Part shown: piece after piece, positions 10,449 to 21,845 of the stretch
How positions within the stretch are numbered: position 1 is the first letter of the stretch
Layout of the letters: every line of letters begins with the position of its first letter
Origin: Saccopteryx bilineata
Taxonomy: Eukaryota; Chordata; Mammalia; Chiroptera; Emballonuridae
Length of the DNA stretch: 64,000 nucleotides
Assembly (NCBI RefSeq): GCF_036850765.1
Contig: NC_089495.1
Span: 206,186,347-206,250,346, forward strand
Reading direction: 5' to 3'
Position numbers and translations under genes: made by a program
Notes under the pieces: model-generated
The model's input: only the letters and a program-made list of their open reading frames with translations
The model's database searches: none
Told to the model about the DNA's origin: nothing

Positions 10449-12902
10449 GTGAGTCTCCCCCTTGCCCAGAACCTGGGCCTCACAAGACAGGAGGAGGGAG
10501 GGCCCCGCCTCTGCCACCAACCAGCAGCAGCTCTTTTGAGCAAGTCCTTTCCTTGGTTTTCCTACCTGGGAAATGGACTTGCGAACGCTCCCCACCTCCT
10601 GGAACCAGCGAAGGGCTCAGATGATACGGGGAACCTAACGTTCTCTGTGACCGAAACCCTTGGATTCCTGCCGACACCAGTGTTGGGGCTTGATGGTCAC
10701 AGTTACTAGAGGGGTGCCACGCAGTCTCTTCTTGGGCTCATGTGGCCTCCCTTGATTTCACCCCTGTGTGCTCCTCCTCCTGTCTCTGCTCCTCCCCATT
10801 TTTCTCCACCTGTGGCTCAGACCTCCTGCTCTAGGCTCAGGGGGACCCTGGAAGTTGAGGCCCCTTTAAGGATAGAGGGGACCCCGCCCTTGACCTGCAG
10901 CCCCGCCCAGCCTCCATTCTTGCCCCGGGGGAGCCGGGAGGACCGACCAGCCTGCCTCTGTCTGCTTTTCCGTCTTGATTGGCACTGTCTGTTTTGTCCC
11001 CCCCCCCGTCTGTGCATCCCCATCTCCCCTCTGCTTCTCTCCCGCCGACGGCGACCCCGAAGTGGGGGCCCCTTGGGCCGCAGCGGCCTGGCGGTGTTCG
11101 CCCAGTGCCCGCCGCTGCCCACCAGCCAGAGCGAGCACCTGCCTCCTCTTCCCGCCTCCAGGCGCACCTCCCCGCCCGTGAGCGTGCGGGATGCCTACGG
11201 GGCCTCCTCGCTCAGCAGCAGCAGCAACTCGGGCTCCTGCAAGGGCAGCGACAGCAGCCCCACGCCCAGGTAACCACTGCCGCCCCCCCACCCCCACCGC
11301 CCACCCGGCCCAGCAGGGAGCCCGAGGGTCCTGACCGAATGTCCCCAACGCTCCCTCCCTGGCTGCGTGACCTTAAGCAGGTCACGTCTGTCCTCTCTCT
11401 CTGAGCCTCAGTTCCTGTGTCTGTGAAATGGGTGTGACCAGCGGTGGGATTCAAATAATTTCACAACCAGTTCTCTGCCCTAGTGACCGTTTTAAGTATA
11501 AAAAAAAAATGATTAGGCTGAAAGGTAGTTTATTATTTCAGGCATGTGATACTTAGATAAGAACAATAAAAGAGGTATACAAAACTAGTCTATGTTATAA
11601 GAGTTTTAAAATATTGATGAACAAGTATTAAATAATACCTGACCAAAAAAAACAATGAAACTGTCATTTAAGATATTTCCATATTGCTTCTTTTTTTTTT
11701 TTTTTTTTTTTTTTTTATAGAAGCTGGAAATGGGGAGAGACAGTCAGACAGACTCCCGCATGCGCCCGACCGGGATCCACCCGGCACGCCCACCAGGGGC
11801 GACGCTCTGCCCCTTCGGGGCGTCGCTCTGCCGAGACCAGAGCCACTCTAGCGCCATCCCCAGCGCCCAGGCCATCTTTGCTCCAATGGAGCCTTGGCTG
11901 CGGGAGGGGAAGAGAGAGACAGAGAGGAGGGGGGGGGGTGGAGAAGCAAATGGGCACTTCTCCTATGTGCCCTGGCTGGGAATCGAACCCAGGTTCCCCG
12001 CACGCCAGGCCGACGCTCTACCGCTGAGCCAACCGGCCAGGGCCCATATTGCTTCTTGATGGGCGTCCTTATTGGCAATTTTTTTCACCAACGGATGGAA
12101 TGAACATGACCACGGGCGCTTAGAACACGCTGTTGCGCAGATGAATATTCAAAAAGAGCAAGGCGGGCAGCCGCCCGGCTTACAGAGGACCCTGATGACC
12201 AGGGCCATTTTAGCAACCGAGCCGCTGAACTCAACAAAATAATGAGATCGGTTCTGCTGAACCAGTGCCAACCGGCTGAATCCCACCGCTGCACCTGCCA
12301 TCAGGCTGATGTCCCAGGAAGGAACAAGGTGTCAAGCCCGAAGTCCCCTGCCCAGCGGCCCCAGGGCTCCTGTTTCCTGACAAGGGACACCTTCCCCAGG
12401 AGATGCTGCGTCCACCTTGCTGGCGGGGACTGGGTGATGGGAGGGTCCGGTGGCAGGGCCAGCTGGCGCGGGGAGAGGTTCCGCCTGGCACGGTGTCGGA
12501 AGGTCCCTCGCAGCTTCTGCCATCTTGTTTCCCTCCGGGAAACACTGAGGTCTTCACTCTGAAGAGCATTCACAAAAACCCACTTTCCAGGGACCCTCTC
12601 AGGGCGAGAGAGGCTGAGTTGTGTGCTCAGGAAAGGCGGACAGGGACTGGGAAGGCAGGATCGGGTTTGGGGCGGCAGGGCGAGAGGAGCCGTGGGTCCC
12701 CGAAGTCCAGGAAGCCAGAGCAATAATGCCCGCACCGCCCTGTTTCCCCGGCGCTGAAATACAAGTGGAGGCAGGAAAACGTGGGTTTGGGATTGGGTCC
12801 CTTCCCGTCTCCCAGTCTCCACGTCCTTACCTGTGAAAGGGGGCCAGGCAGCCCGGAGGCTTCGACCAGTGGATGTCCGTAGGTGGCCTGTACCTGGTGG
12901 CA

Positions 12903-12958
<56 letters not shown>

Positions 12959-15900
12959 GGTACGCAGGCACTAACGGCTGGAACTCCCTGTACTCAGATG
13001 TGTGCTCCACGGGAGTGTGCGTGCAGATTATGAAGGGGAGAGGCCCTTGCGCCCCAGCCCCGGCTCCAGCTGCGTTCCCCGGGTTGGGGGACGGGACACC
13101 TGAGCTCTCTCTGGCACTGGATGATGGCGATGGTGTCAGCAGAGTGCCCAGCACGGTGCCAGGCTTGTGCTGTATGTGCTGTGGGGTGTCTCCCTGCCCC
13201 CAGGCAGGGGACCGCCCTGACACTGAGGTCTTCACTCCGAAGAGCATTCACAAAAACCCACTTTCCAGGAAAGGGCTGGGTATTCGCTGGCCCACACGGG
13301 CTGTGGCCTGGACCCCTGTGCTGGGACCAGGACGGTGAGGCTGGCACCCTCTTGCCCCCTGGAGGTACCTTGCCCTCCTCTCTGCCCCCACCCCCGGCTG
13401 CCCTGACCAGAGTCATCTTGCAGGCGCTCCATGAAGTATACGCTCTGCAGCGACAACCACGGCATCAAGCCCCCCACCCCTGAGCAGTACCTGACCCCCC
13501 TGCAGCAGAAGGAGGTCTGCATCCGGCACCTGAAGGCCAGGCTGAAGGACACGCAGGACCGGCTCCAGGACCGGTGAGCAGGCGGCCGGGCAGCCCTCGG
13601 CAGCCCTGGGGACGCACTCCACTCTGAGGAACCCAGGCCCCAGGCGTCTCTGGGCAGGAGGAAGGGGCTGGGGCACCTTTCCCAGCCAGCCCGATGGGAG
13701 CCCATTTCCGAGCGCGCACCAGCCCGTCCCCTCTCTGTGGCCCTCTTTGACGAGGTCAGGTAGCTGCTGGGGGCCAGGCCGGGAGCAGTGTCCCCTGGGA
13801 GGGCCTGTTGGACTTCCAGCCCCGGGCAGGGCGCTCCCAGTTCTAGCCTGGCAGCCCCCTTCTGCTCATTTCTTACCCCTGGCTCCTGTCCACCAGGGGA
13901 GCGTGGCCCGGGCGTCCTCCCTGGCTTCCCTTCTCTGCCCTGCGCCTCACCAGGGCACTCTTGACCCACCCGTTCAGGCCCCGGAAGCCTTCCTCTTCAT
14001 CTGCTTGTAGATGGCAGGTGATCAGGAGAAACCGAGCTCTGACCCAGCCCAGGGTGGTCTCCCGGGACCCTCCTTGGGCCCCTCGGGGAGTGCCTTCTCC
14101 AGACCCGAGGTCCGGGGCTTTCCCTCCCAGTCCCTGCGTGTCCAGGCCAGTGGCTCCAACTTCGCCACGGAGGCTGCGGGGCTGGCCTCTGATCTCTTCT
14201 TCATCGTTTTGACCGTCTTCTCCGGACTGTGTCGATTCTAACAGCACAGCTGAGCCTGCACTGGGCTAGGCGCTACGTGGGGCACGGGGAGGGGGGGGGC
14301 AGGCCGCCATGACCACACCTCCCTTTATCTTTGACATATATGTATGTTATATATCTATAGAGAGATATATAACATTATATATATAACTTATATTCTATAT
14401 GTATTTTATATTATATATAATATTATTTTATGTTATATATTATAGATATTGTATTATGACTTTATTGAGAGGGAATTCACATACCGCACGATTTGATTAC
14501 CTGGGTCATGTTCACTGCAGCCATCACCAGTGTCTGATTCCAGAACACTCTCTCACCCCGGAAGGAAACCCCACTGCCCCAGCAACCCTGCCCCGTCTCT
14601 CTTCCCATCTCCCAGTGGAAGCGTTTGGCGCCCACGGCCACGCCTCCCTCACCCAGAGCCCAGCAGGTGCAGCTGGCATGGGAGCCGCAGGGGGTCCTCC
14701 AGGGCCCCCCCACCCCCGTGTCGTCAGAGTGGGGGTTCCTGTCTCTGTTCCCCCTTGTCCTCCCAGCCACACCCTGGGTCTGCCTGGCGGCCGCACGCCT
14801 GTCCCCAGGAAGGAGACGGTGGCCCGTCCCGCAGAGCAGGCCAGCCGGTCTGCCCCATGGTGGAGGCAGGATGCCCCGGTCGTGGACATGCCCACACCTC
14901 GCCTCCCTCGGGGCTCCGCACCCGCTCCCCTTGCGGGCACTAGCGGCAGTTCCTTCGCCTGCTTGGTGGCCACACTCCGCACACTCTCCACAGATCCCGC
15001 CATCCCCGGCCAGAGCTGGCCTTCTCCTCCGAACGTCATCCACACTCTGTGCTCTCGGGGGTGGGGGGGTGGGGGGGGCTGTGCCTGGACCCGGTTCACA
15101 TACGATGTCCTAGGCAAGGCTGGAGGACTGTAGCTGCCGGCGGTCCTGCCGGCTCCGTGGAGAGGGGACGGGGACCCGCAGGGCTGAGCATGCCCACTTC
15201 CTTCTTCCAAACTCACTCCTCCTCCCTGGGCTCAGCATCAGTGAGGGGAGTCCCCCTGGGGGAGCCCCCCACCCCAAGACCAGAGGGGTCAAGGGGTCCC
15301 ACACCTGTCCGCTCTTTTGTTGCCACTCTGAGCAGCTCCGGTCCCCGCTGCAGTCCCCGAGTTGTGTCCTGTGAGGGATCTGTCTGTCCCCTTCCTCACG
15401 ATGCCGTGGACGACCTTTGTGGCCCCTGGGGCCCCAGCCCAGGGCCCTTCGGCACATACAGCAGCACGAGACCCCTGCCTGCATTTCCTGAGCTGAGCTT
15501 CTGGTCTCACGTGGTGCTCGAGCTGGGACCGTCACTCTAACGTGACATTGTGCCCTTCGTGGGTTTTATTTATTTACAGGAATGCTGGGCCGAGCGGCCG
15601 GCTGCGTGGGGGCCATGCCGCTGAGAGGTGGGCTGAGGGAGCAGCGCCCAGGGCGGGGTCCAGTCTCACTCCTTTCTCTCAGCTTCTGGCCCATCCCGGT
15701 TGTGCCTCTGGACGTGGAGGCACCCTTGTCTAACTCGCCTCCCTCCTCTGTGCCCCCCAAGTCACTGGTGACTCAGGGATTTATAAAGGGCTGAGGGTCT
15801 GGACGAGGGTCCGATGACCGTCTGTTTCCCTGGCACCTCCTCTTCTCTCGGGAGTGGCTGGGCGCCTTCTCCTCCACTTTTCTTTTCCTTTCCACAGTAG

Positions 15901-18488
15901 ATACAGAAAAGTAAATGTCCACCCTGGGTGACGAGCACAACCCTGTTTTCATCATTTCTCCTGTAGTCATCCCCTTCTCTCTCCGCTTGAGGGAAGACAT
16001 AGCATTATCAGCTCTTCCCGCCCCCCCCATACTGAAGGTGATAATTTCTCTGATGAAAACCAGAGCTGTCCCCTGCCCTGTCCCCAGGTTCTCTGGCCAA
16101 ATGTCCCTTCGTTTAGAATTTCCACAGCCGGCTTTGGTAGGAGGTCATGTCCCTTTCTCTAGGGCAAAGAGGTTAGGTTTCATTTTGTTGTGTTATGAAG
16201 TTTTTTGTGTGTTTTTGTTTTTTTAATTCAGTGAACAGACGGGAGGCAGAGAGACACTCTCGCATGAGCCCCAACTGGGATCTACCCAGCAAGCCTGCTA
16301 GGGGGCGATGCTCTGCCCATCTGGGGCTGCTGCTCTGTTGTTCAGCAGCCAAGCTCTTCTTAGTGCCTGAGGCGGAGGCCATGGAGCCATCCTCAGCACT
16401 CGGGCCAACTTTGCTCCAATGGAGCCTTGGCTGCGGGAGGGGAAGAGAGAGACAGAGAGGAAGGAGAGGGGGCAGGGTGGAGAAGCAGATGGGCGCTTCT
16501 CCTGTGTGCCCTGGCCTGGAGTTGAACCCAGGACATCCACACGCGGGACTGGTGCTCTACCACTGAGCCAGCCGGCCAGGGCCTATGAAGACTTTTATGA
16601 GGATGTGTTAGGTTTGTATAGTATAGCGGCAGCATTTTTGAATTGAGACTTTTGATTGTCTAGCGCAGGAGTCCCCAAACTTTTTACACAGGGGGCCAGT
16701 TCACTGTCCCTCAGACCGTTGGAGGGCCGGACTATAAAAAAAAAACTATGAACAAATCCCTATGCACACTGCACATATCTTATTTTAAAATAAAAAAACA
16801 AAACGGGAACAAATACAATATTTAAAATAAAGAACAAGTAAATTTAAACAAACTGACCAGTATTTCAATGGGAACTATGCTCCTCACACTGACCACCAAT
16901 GAAAGAGGTGCCCCTTCCAGAAGTGCGGCGGGGCTGGATAAATGGCCTCAGGGGGCCGCATGCGGCCCGCGGGCCGTAGTTTGGGGACCCCTGGTCTAGC
17001 GCCTCTTCCATGGGTAATAGACATGAACGTGGACCATTACCTGCATATTGGCCCCTGGGGTGGGAATGCCGTAGTGTCTCTTAGCTCGATTTCTTCTCCC
17101 CCCTCCACCAGGAGGGGGCCTGTCTTGTCTTCACTGCTTGACCCCCACCCCATTCCCCCAGGGGAGTGAAGAGAAGTTCCTTCTGTTTTCCACTCTGTAT
17201 CATAACCTGTGGGGGAGGGGGACATGATGCAGGCCCTGCGGTGAGCCTGTGTGTCCCGTCTGCCCGCAGGGACACAGAGATCGACGACCTGAAGACGCAG
17301 CTGTCGCGCATGCAGGAGGACTGGATCGAGGAGGAATGCCACCGGGTGGAGGCCCAGCTGGCGCTGAAGGAGGCCCGCAAGGAGATCAGGCAGCTGAAGC
17401 AGGTCATCGACACGGTCAAGAACAACCTGATCGACAAGGACAAGGGGCTGCAGAAGTACTTCGTGGACATCAACATCCAGAACAAGAAGCTGGAGACGCT
17501 GCTGCACAGCATGGAGGTGGCCCAGAATGGCGCGGCCAAGGAGGACGGCGCCGGGGAGTCGGCCGGGGGCTCCCCCGCCCGCTCCTCCCCCGCCCGCTCC
17601 CTCACGCGCAGCTCCACCTACACCAAGCTGAGTGACCCCGCCGTCTGCGGGGACCGGCCCCCCGGGGACGCCCCGGGCGGCTCCTCCACGGAGGATGGGG
17701 CTGACAGCGGCTTCGTGGGCAACGACGACACGCTGAGCCGGACGGACGCGCTGGAAGTCAGCAGCCTGCTGTCCTCGGGCGTGGACTGCGGCCCCGAGGA
17801 GGCCTCGCGGCACGGCTCCTTCAGCCTGGGGCCGCGCTGGCCCGCAGGCAGCGCCTACGAGAAGCAGCCGGGCGGCACGGAGGCCGGCGTGCAGGCCAGC
17901 TGCATGCAGGAGCGCGCCATCCAGACGGACTTCGCCCAGTGCCAGCCCGACCTGGACGCCATCCTGGAGAAGGTGACCAAGGCCCAGGTCTGCGGGACAG
18001 GCCCCAAGCCCGGGGACAGGTGCCCGGAGCCGGACCCCCACCCCTCCGGGCCCAGAGACACCCACTCGGCGGTGGTGGTGACGGTGGGCGACGAGCTTGA
18101 GGCCCCGGAACCCATCGTCACCCGCGGGCCGAGCCCACACCGGCCCAGTGCCAACCCCAACCCCAACCCCTGCCTGTCGGTGAGCGTGGCGTGCCCCGTG
18201 GAGGAGGAGGAGGAGGCCGCCGCCTCCGCAGCCGAGAAGGAGCCCCGGAGCTACTGGAGCCGCCACTACATCGTGGACCTGCTGGCGGTGGTGGTGCCGG
18301 CCGTCCCCACGGTGGCCTGGCTGTGCCGCTCCCAGCGGCGCCAGGGCCAGCCCATCTACAACATCAGCTCCCTGCTGCGGGGCTGCTGCACCGTGGCCTT
18401 GCACTCCATCCGCCGGATCAGCTGCCGCTCGCTGGGCCCGCAGGGCGCGGGCTCGGCCGGCGGTGGAGGCGGCGGCTCCCAGCTCTGA
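10399..18488 (+). CDS. SNPH: Syntaphilin gene, four coding exons (gene-level entry)
   Basis: Syntaphilin docks mitochondria on axonal microtubules and was first described as a syntaxin-1 binding protein. Joining 10399-10448, 11162-11269, 13424-13573 and 17270-18488 gives 1527 nt, or 508 codons plus stop; human syntaphilin is 494 aa. Every junction has AG/GT borders and the same phase (2). The protein shows a Ser/Arg-rich N-terminus (residues 1-55), a long coiled coil (about 81-188) with the EIDDLKTQLSRMQEDW stretch typical of syntaphilin, a low-complexity Pro/Gly/Ser middle, and a C-terminal hydrophobic anchor (about 437-455, IVDLLAVVVPAVP) followed by a basic tail and a -GGGSQL end. The anchor is what inserts in the mitochondrial outer membrane in the known family. 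Non-coding 5' exons are not identifiable here. Identification is by remembered family sequence, not a search. Confidence 0.97.
11162..11269 (+). CDS. SNPH: SNPH coding exon 2
   Basis: The acceptor CCGCCTCCAG ends at 11161 and the donor CCCAG|GTAACC begins at 11270. The 108 nt encode the RTSPPVSVRDAYG segment and a serine run (SSLSSSSNSGS) ending SSPTP. Phase 2 at both ends keeps the frame. Compared with the human sequence I remember, a Cys replaces a Tyr in the GS-C-KGSDSS motif. Confidence 0.95.
11439..12291 (+). mobile_element. TIR element split by a nested SINE
   Basis: The left end CAGCGGTGGGATTCAAA and the right end GGCTGAATCCCACCGCTG are inverted repeats over 15 bp. The SINE at 11693-12043 sits inside; without it the element is about 490 bp and A/T-rich. 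The 8-bp flanks do not match each other, so the insertion is old or the ends are eroded. Family not recognised. Confidence 0.7.
11693..12043 (-). mobile_element. tRNA-derived SINE nested in a TIR element
   Basis: Flanked by CCATATTGCTTCTT at 11679-11692 and 12044-12057. Same family as 5169-5580; its CTCF-like motif is one G short (CCACCAGGGGCGACG). Confidence 0.95.
12542..12591 (+). repeat. 50-bp direct repeat, copy 1 (SNPH intron)
   Basis: ACACTGAGGTCTTCACTCTG followed by AAGAGCATTCACAAAAACCC and ACTTTCCAGG. An equal block at 13220-13269 differs at one base. The flanks are unrelated. Confidence 0.9.
12905..12954 (+). repeat. (TG)n microsatellite
   Basis: About 25 uninterrupted TG units in the third SNPH intron shown here. 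Confidence 0.98.
13220..13269 (+). repeat. 50-bp direct repeat, copy 2 (SNPH intron)
   Basis: 49/50 identical to 12542-12591, same orientation, 678 bp away, 155 bp before SNPH coding exon 3. The single difference is CACTCC for CACTCT. Confidence 0.9.
13424..13573 (+). CDS. SNPH: SNPH coding exon 3 (start of coiled coil)
   Basis: The acceptor TCATCTTGCAG ends at 13423 and the donor GACCG|GTGAGC begins at 13574. The 150 nt encode RRSMKYTLCSDNHGIKPPTPEQYLTP-type sequence and then the first heptads of the coiled coil (KEVCIRHLKARLKDTQDRLQD). This is the most conserved stretch of the N-terminal half of syntaphilin. Confidence 0.96.
14336..14456 (+). repeat. AT-rich TATATA tract
   Basis: About 120 bp of nearly pure A/T with TATAT runs, abutting an old L1 fragment. 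Confidence 0.85.
14457..14605 (-). mobile_element. Old L1 3' end fragment
   Basis: TTTATTGAGAGGGAATTCACATACC and GCAGCCATCACCAGTGTCTG, the same L1 region as 2815-3560. Confidence 0.65.
16200..16582 (-). mobile_element. tRNA-derived SINE (diverged)
   Basis: Same family as 5169-5580 with TATGAAG-type flanks. About 10 percent diverged by eye; the CTCF-like core reads CTGCTAGGGGGCGATG. Confidence 0.9.
16666..16993 (+). mobile_element. Non-autonomous hAT-type DNA transposon with intact ends
   Basis: Terminal inverted repeats CAGGAGTCCCCAAAC and GTTTGGGGACCCCTG flank 328 bp. A perfect 8-bp target duplication GTCTAGCG lies at 16658-16665 and 16994-17001. No transposase frame. Eight-base duplications and CAGGG-type ends are hAT hallmarks. 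Confidence 0.92.
17270..18488 (+). CDS. SNPH: SNPH coding exon 4 (coiled coil, linker, mitochondrial anchor)
   Basis: The acceptor CTGCCCGCAG ends at 17269 and the stop TGA is 18486-18488. This 1219-nt exon encodes two thirds of the protein: the rest of the coiled coil, an acidic/serine linker with LSRTDALE and VQASCMQERAIQTDF motifs, a poly-Glu run, and the C-terminal hydrophobic anchor (coded from about 18270) with its RRQGQPIYNISSLLRGCC basic tail. It is very GC- and CpG-rich, so long spurious antisense frames exist. Small in-frame expansions (a repeated SPARS and an NP repeat) help explain 508 residues against 494 in human. Confidence 0.97.
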
Positions 18489-18705
18489 GGACGCCCGCCG
18501 TCCCCGGCCCGTGACCACTGATTGTAGGGGTGCCGGCCTCCCTCTCGCACCTTCCTCCCCGTGGGGCATCATCTTATTTATTTAGTTTCGGGTTTGGAAG
18601 TGGTTTTCTTCAGGGTGTCGACCGACCGTGTCGGGGGCGCTGGGCGTGGGGCTTGGAGGGAGTCATCCCGCAGCTTGGACGGGAGAAGGGGGAAGGGGTG
18701 ACCGC

Positions 18706-19062
18706 GGTCCACCGTTGGACACATTGCAGAGGGAACGTGGTGACGTCATCAATCCAGCCCCGCCCCCGGCCCCCCCCACGGTCCACCGTTGGACACATTG
18801 CAGAGGGAACGTGGTGACGTCATCAATCCAGCCCCGCCCCCGCCCCCCCCCACGGTCCACCGTTGGACACATTGCAGAGGGAACGTGGTGACGTCATCAA
18901 TCCAGCCCCGCCCCCGGCCCCCCCACGGTCCACCGTTGGACACATTGCAGAGGGAACGTGGTGACGTCATCAATCCAGCCCCGCCCCGGTCCCCCCCACG
19001 GTCCACCGTTGGACACATTGCAGAGGGAACGTGGTGACGTCATCAATCCAGCCCCGCCCCCA
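18706..19062 (+). repeat. Five-copy 73/74-bp tandem array with CRE and GC box
   Basis: Units start (ACCGTTGGACACATTGCAG) at 18711, 18785, 18859, 18932 and 19005. Each carries the palindrome TGACGTCA (18741, 18815, 18889, 18962, 19035) and a CCCCGCCCC GC box. Copies are almost identical, implying recent expansion. Located 220 nt after the SNPH stop, inside its 3' UTR. Confidence 0.97.
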
Positions 19063-20617
19063 CCGCCCACCGCCCAGGCCCTTCACCAGGGCAGCCCCTG
19101 CTCAGGAAGTCTCCGGTGTATGGATCTGGGGAGGCTGGGCCTCCGCTGCCCGCTGCAGCCTCCCATCCCCCAGCCCTCCGAGTCCTGTCGGTCCCCTCAT
19201 CACTCCACCCGCCCCCCTCGCCCTCAGACCAGCTCCTGGGCCGGTCTTCTTTCCTCAGATGGAGGCAGCTGCGACCCAAAGGACAGGCACCTGACCCGGG
19301 ACCCCCAGCGGGCTCTGGAGCTAATGGGCCTGGGCTGGAGGCCCCGCCTCCTCCGACCCCCCCCCCCCACTGTGGTGGAAAGGCAGTGATGGGCAGGAGG
19401 CAGCAGAGGGCCATGTGGGTGCTACGTCTGTGTGTCTGTCTGTCCAGGACCCTCCCCATGATCCGTTTTTCTCTGGAGCTTTTGGGTGTGTCCTATTGTC
19501 CTTTCTGTGAGAACTGAGCCAGGCAGGCTCAGGCTGGGGTAGAGGGGGGGTGCGCGGCTCAGGAGCCCCTCCCGCCGGCAGCTGGGACAAAGCCTTGTGG
19601 TCTGGGAGGCCGGGCTGCATGAACTCAGCCGTCCTCAGCGGAGCGTGAGAAGCCAGAGGCCTCAGTGGCCCCTGGGGCCCATCCCGGCGTTCTGGGGGGG
19701 CCTTGGGCCCACTTCTGCTTTGCATTGTGTTCGCTCTGGGACTCCGCTCTCAGGCAGCCCAGGACCTCCTGCAAGGCGGCTGCTGACTTCCTAGGGTGAG
19801 GGTTCCTGGCATCTCAGACGGAACCTTTCCTGGGAGGGAATTCCTGCAGGGTGACGGGAGATGGGGCACTGAAGCCATGATGTCGTCCAGGCCAAAGCAG
19901 GAGGGCCGTGGGCTGTGTCCTGGGCTGGGGGGGGGGCAGTAGGGCCCGGGGAAGGCTCACTGTCCTCCCTGCTTCCCCGGAGGGACCACATGGGGGGAGG
20001 GGGGTTGGCCAGCCAAGCTGCTGACAATTTATTCCCGTTATTATTTGACAAAGAAGACCCCGTTCTTGCTCCCTGCAGGACTCGCACCCATCTGGTCACC
20101 CCACCCACTTCTCGGAGTTAGGCCTCACATTTGGAGGGGGGGCGTTGGTGGGACCCCTTCTGGCCTATGAGCCACTCTGGTTCTCTGCCAAGGATGCTTG
20201 CCCACCCCTGCTGCTCCAGCAGCCGCCACCCGACTGTGGGCTCTGCCCTTCCCCTCTGTGCCCCCCACTCAAGGTGGGGCACCTGCATGCACTGGGAGCG
20301 GGCGGCAGCCCCTCCGCCACGCGCTTTGTGCCTCAAAGACCCCCCACTTCCGTCCGGGGCCTCAGACCAGCCATCCTTCGCGGAGCACCCCCCTCCCCGC
20401 CCCCAACCCCGCCCCGGCCCTAGCTGAACCAAACCTGAGCTCCTGGGGCCTGGCCGGGGCTGCCCCAAGGACACTGGGGCCGTGGCCCCAGGGGGCGGCT
20501 GAGTGGACAGCCCCGATCCAAAGCCTAGCCGGGACTGGCCACGCCCCCAGCCTCCTGTGCCGTGGACTCACGGCTGCACAGCGTCTCGTTAGAAATAGTC
20601 AAAGCTTTGCCGAGAAA

Positions 20618-20623
20618 AATAAA
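20618..20623 (+). terminator. Proximal SNPH poly(A) signal
   Basis: AATAAA about 2.1 kb after the SNPH stop, in an A-rich context, followed within 35 nt by T-rich sequence. It would give a 2.1-kb 3' UTR. Usage is unproven. Confidence 0.5.
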
Positions 20624-21839
20624 CGTATGGCTCTACTTGATCTTGTAAAAAACTTGATCTGTTTTTCACCCCTGGAACTTAGTGGGGCGGCTGGCTCCTC
20701 CGCTCCTGTCCACCTAGTGCTCTCTGTGGCCTTCCTGTGTGTCTTGTGTGTCGGTGGTTGTGGTCAGGGCTGCGGGCCATAGTCCATTCGGTCCCCGTTG
20801 CTGGAGAAGCCACTCGTGAAGGGCTGGCCTGGGCCTGGCCCCCAGGCCTCTGGGTGAGGTGAGAGGGGCCAGCTGCCGGCCCCTCTGCCTGCTCTGGCCC
20901 GAGACCGCCCGCCGTGGTGGCAGGGGCCCTCACCTGCAGCAGCAGGGAGGGTCCTCTCTTTGGGGAGGGCCGGCGGGGCCTTCCACAGGCTTTTCTTCTT
21001 CGTGTTAGCGGAGGAGGCGGCTTGCTGGCCAGCCCTGGGACCGCGTGGGTCGGGGGCCCCGCCGGGCTCCTGCGTGTGTGCGTGTGTGTGTGTGCTCCGT
21101 GTCCGCATCTATGCAAAAGGCGCAGCTCCGCAAGCAGGCGGTGGGGGTGCAGCGGCCTGGCCCCGCCCCCGGCTAGACAGGGCGCAGCACGCGGGGTGGC
21201 GAGCGCAGGGCCAGGGCCGGGGCTGTTGAGGGCTCCCCCTCCAGATGCCTGCTGCCCACCCCTCCTGTCGGCCGTGACCTCGCCCTCCCGCCCTTGGCTT
21301 CTGGGGCAGAAATCCTGGGGGCCGATTAGATCCTACGGACCGGACCGTGCTTCCCAAGAGCCACTTTGTGAAACTGCTGGTCCCTTGGAGCTTAGCGGCT
21401 GGAAGGGACGTCTCAGGTGCAGGGTCCCCGGCCAGAGCGGCCTTGCTGCTTCTCTGGGCCGGGCTCAGGCAGGAATCGGGCCAGGACCGGACTCTGCGCA
21501 ACAGCCAGCTTCAGGCAGAGTTTACCGAGCATCTCCCAAGGGGTAACTTAGCTTTTCACTGAACACCCTTCCCAGTCGCCACTCAGACAGGGGTATCTGA
21601 CCACGCCTCGGGGATGGGTGGGCAGAGGACTAGGTTCTGGGGCAGAGGCCTCCCGAGGGGCTTCTGCCCAGTGACCTCATCATCCCCTCTCTGACCCAGG
21701 GGCAAATAGTCACAGTGCGTTCTGATAGGCCGCCCTCCCCCTTGGCAGAATTAAGGGGGTCCGGGCAGGGGGAGGGGATTCACTCTGTCTCCTTTGTCCT
21801 GTTGTTCAGCAGAGCTGTCCCTGCAGCAGACAGCTCCGA

Positions 21840-21845
21840 ATTAAA
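21840..21845 (+). terminator. Distal SNPH poly(A) signal
   Basis: ATTAAA (the commonest variant signal) about 3.35 kb after the stop, followed by TG/T-rich sequence around 21865-21895. This distance matches the long human 3' UTR. Confidence 0.6.

Noticed and set aside
12627..13416. Frames of 140-206 codons around the 50-bp repeats
   Set aside because: Include a poly(TG) translated as His-Thr and intron sequence. No splice support.
17037..18572. 511-codon minus-strand frame
   Set aside because: Exact antisense of SNPH coding exon 4. GC-rich codons on the plus strand leave few stops on the minus.
18530..19389. Short overlapping frames through the CRE array
   Set aside because: Repeat-driven frames inside the SNPH 3' UTR.
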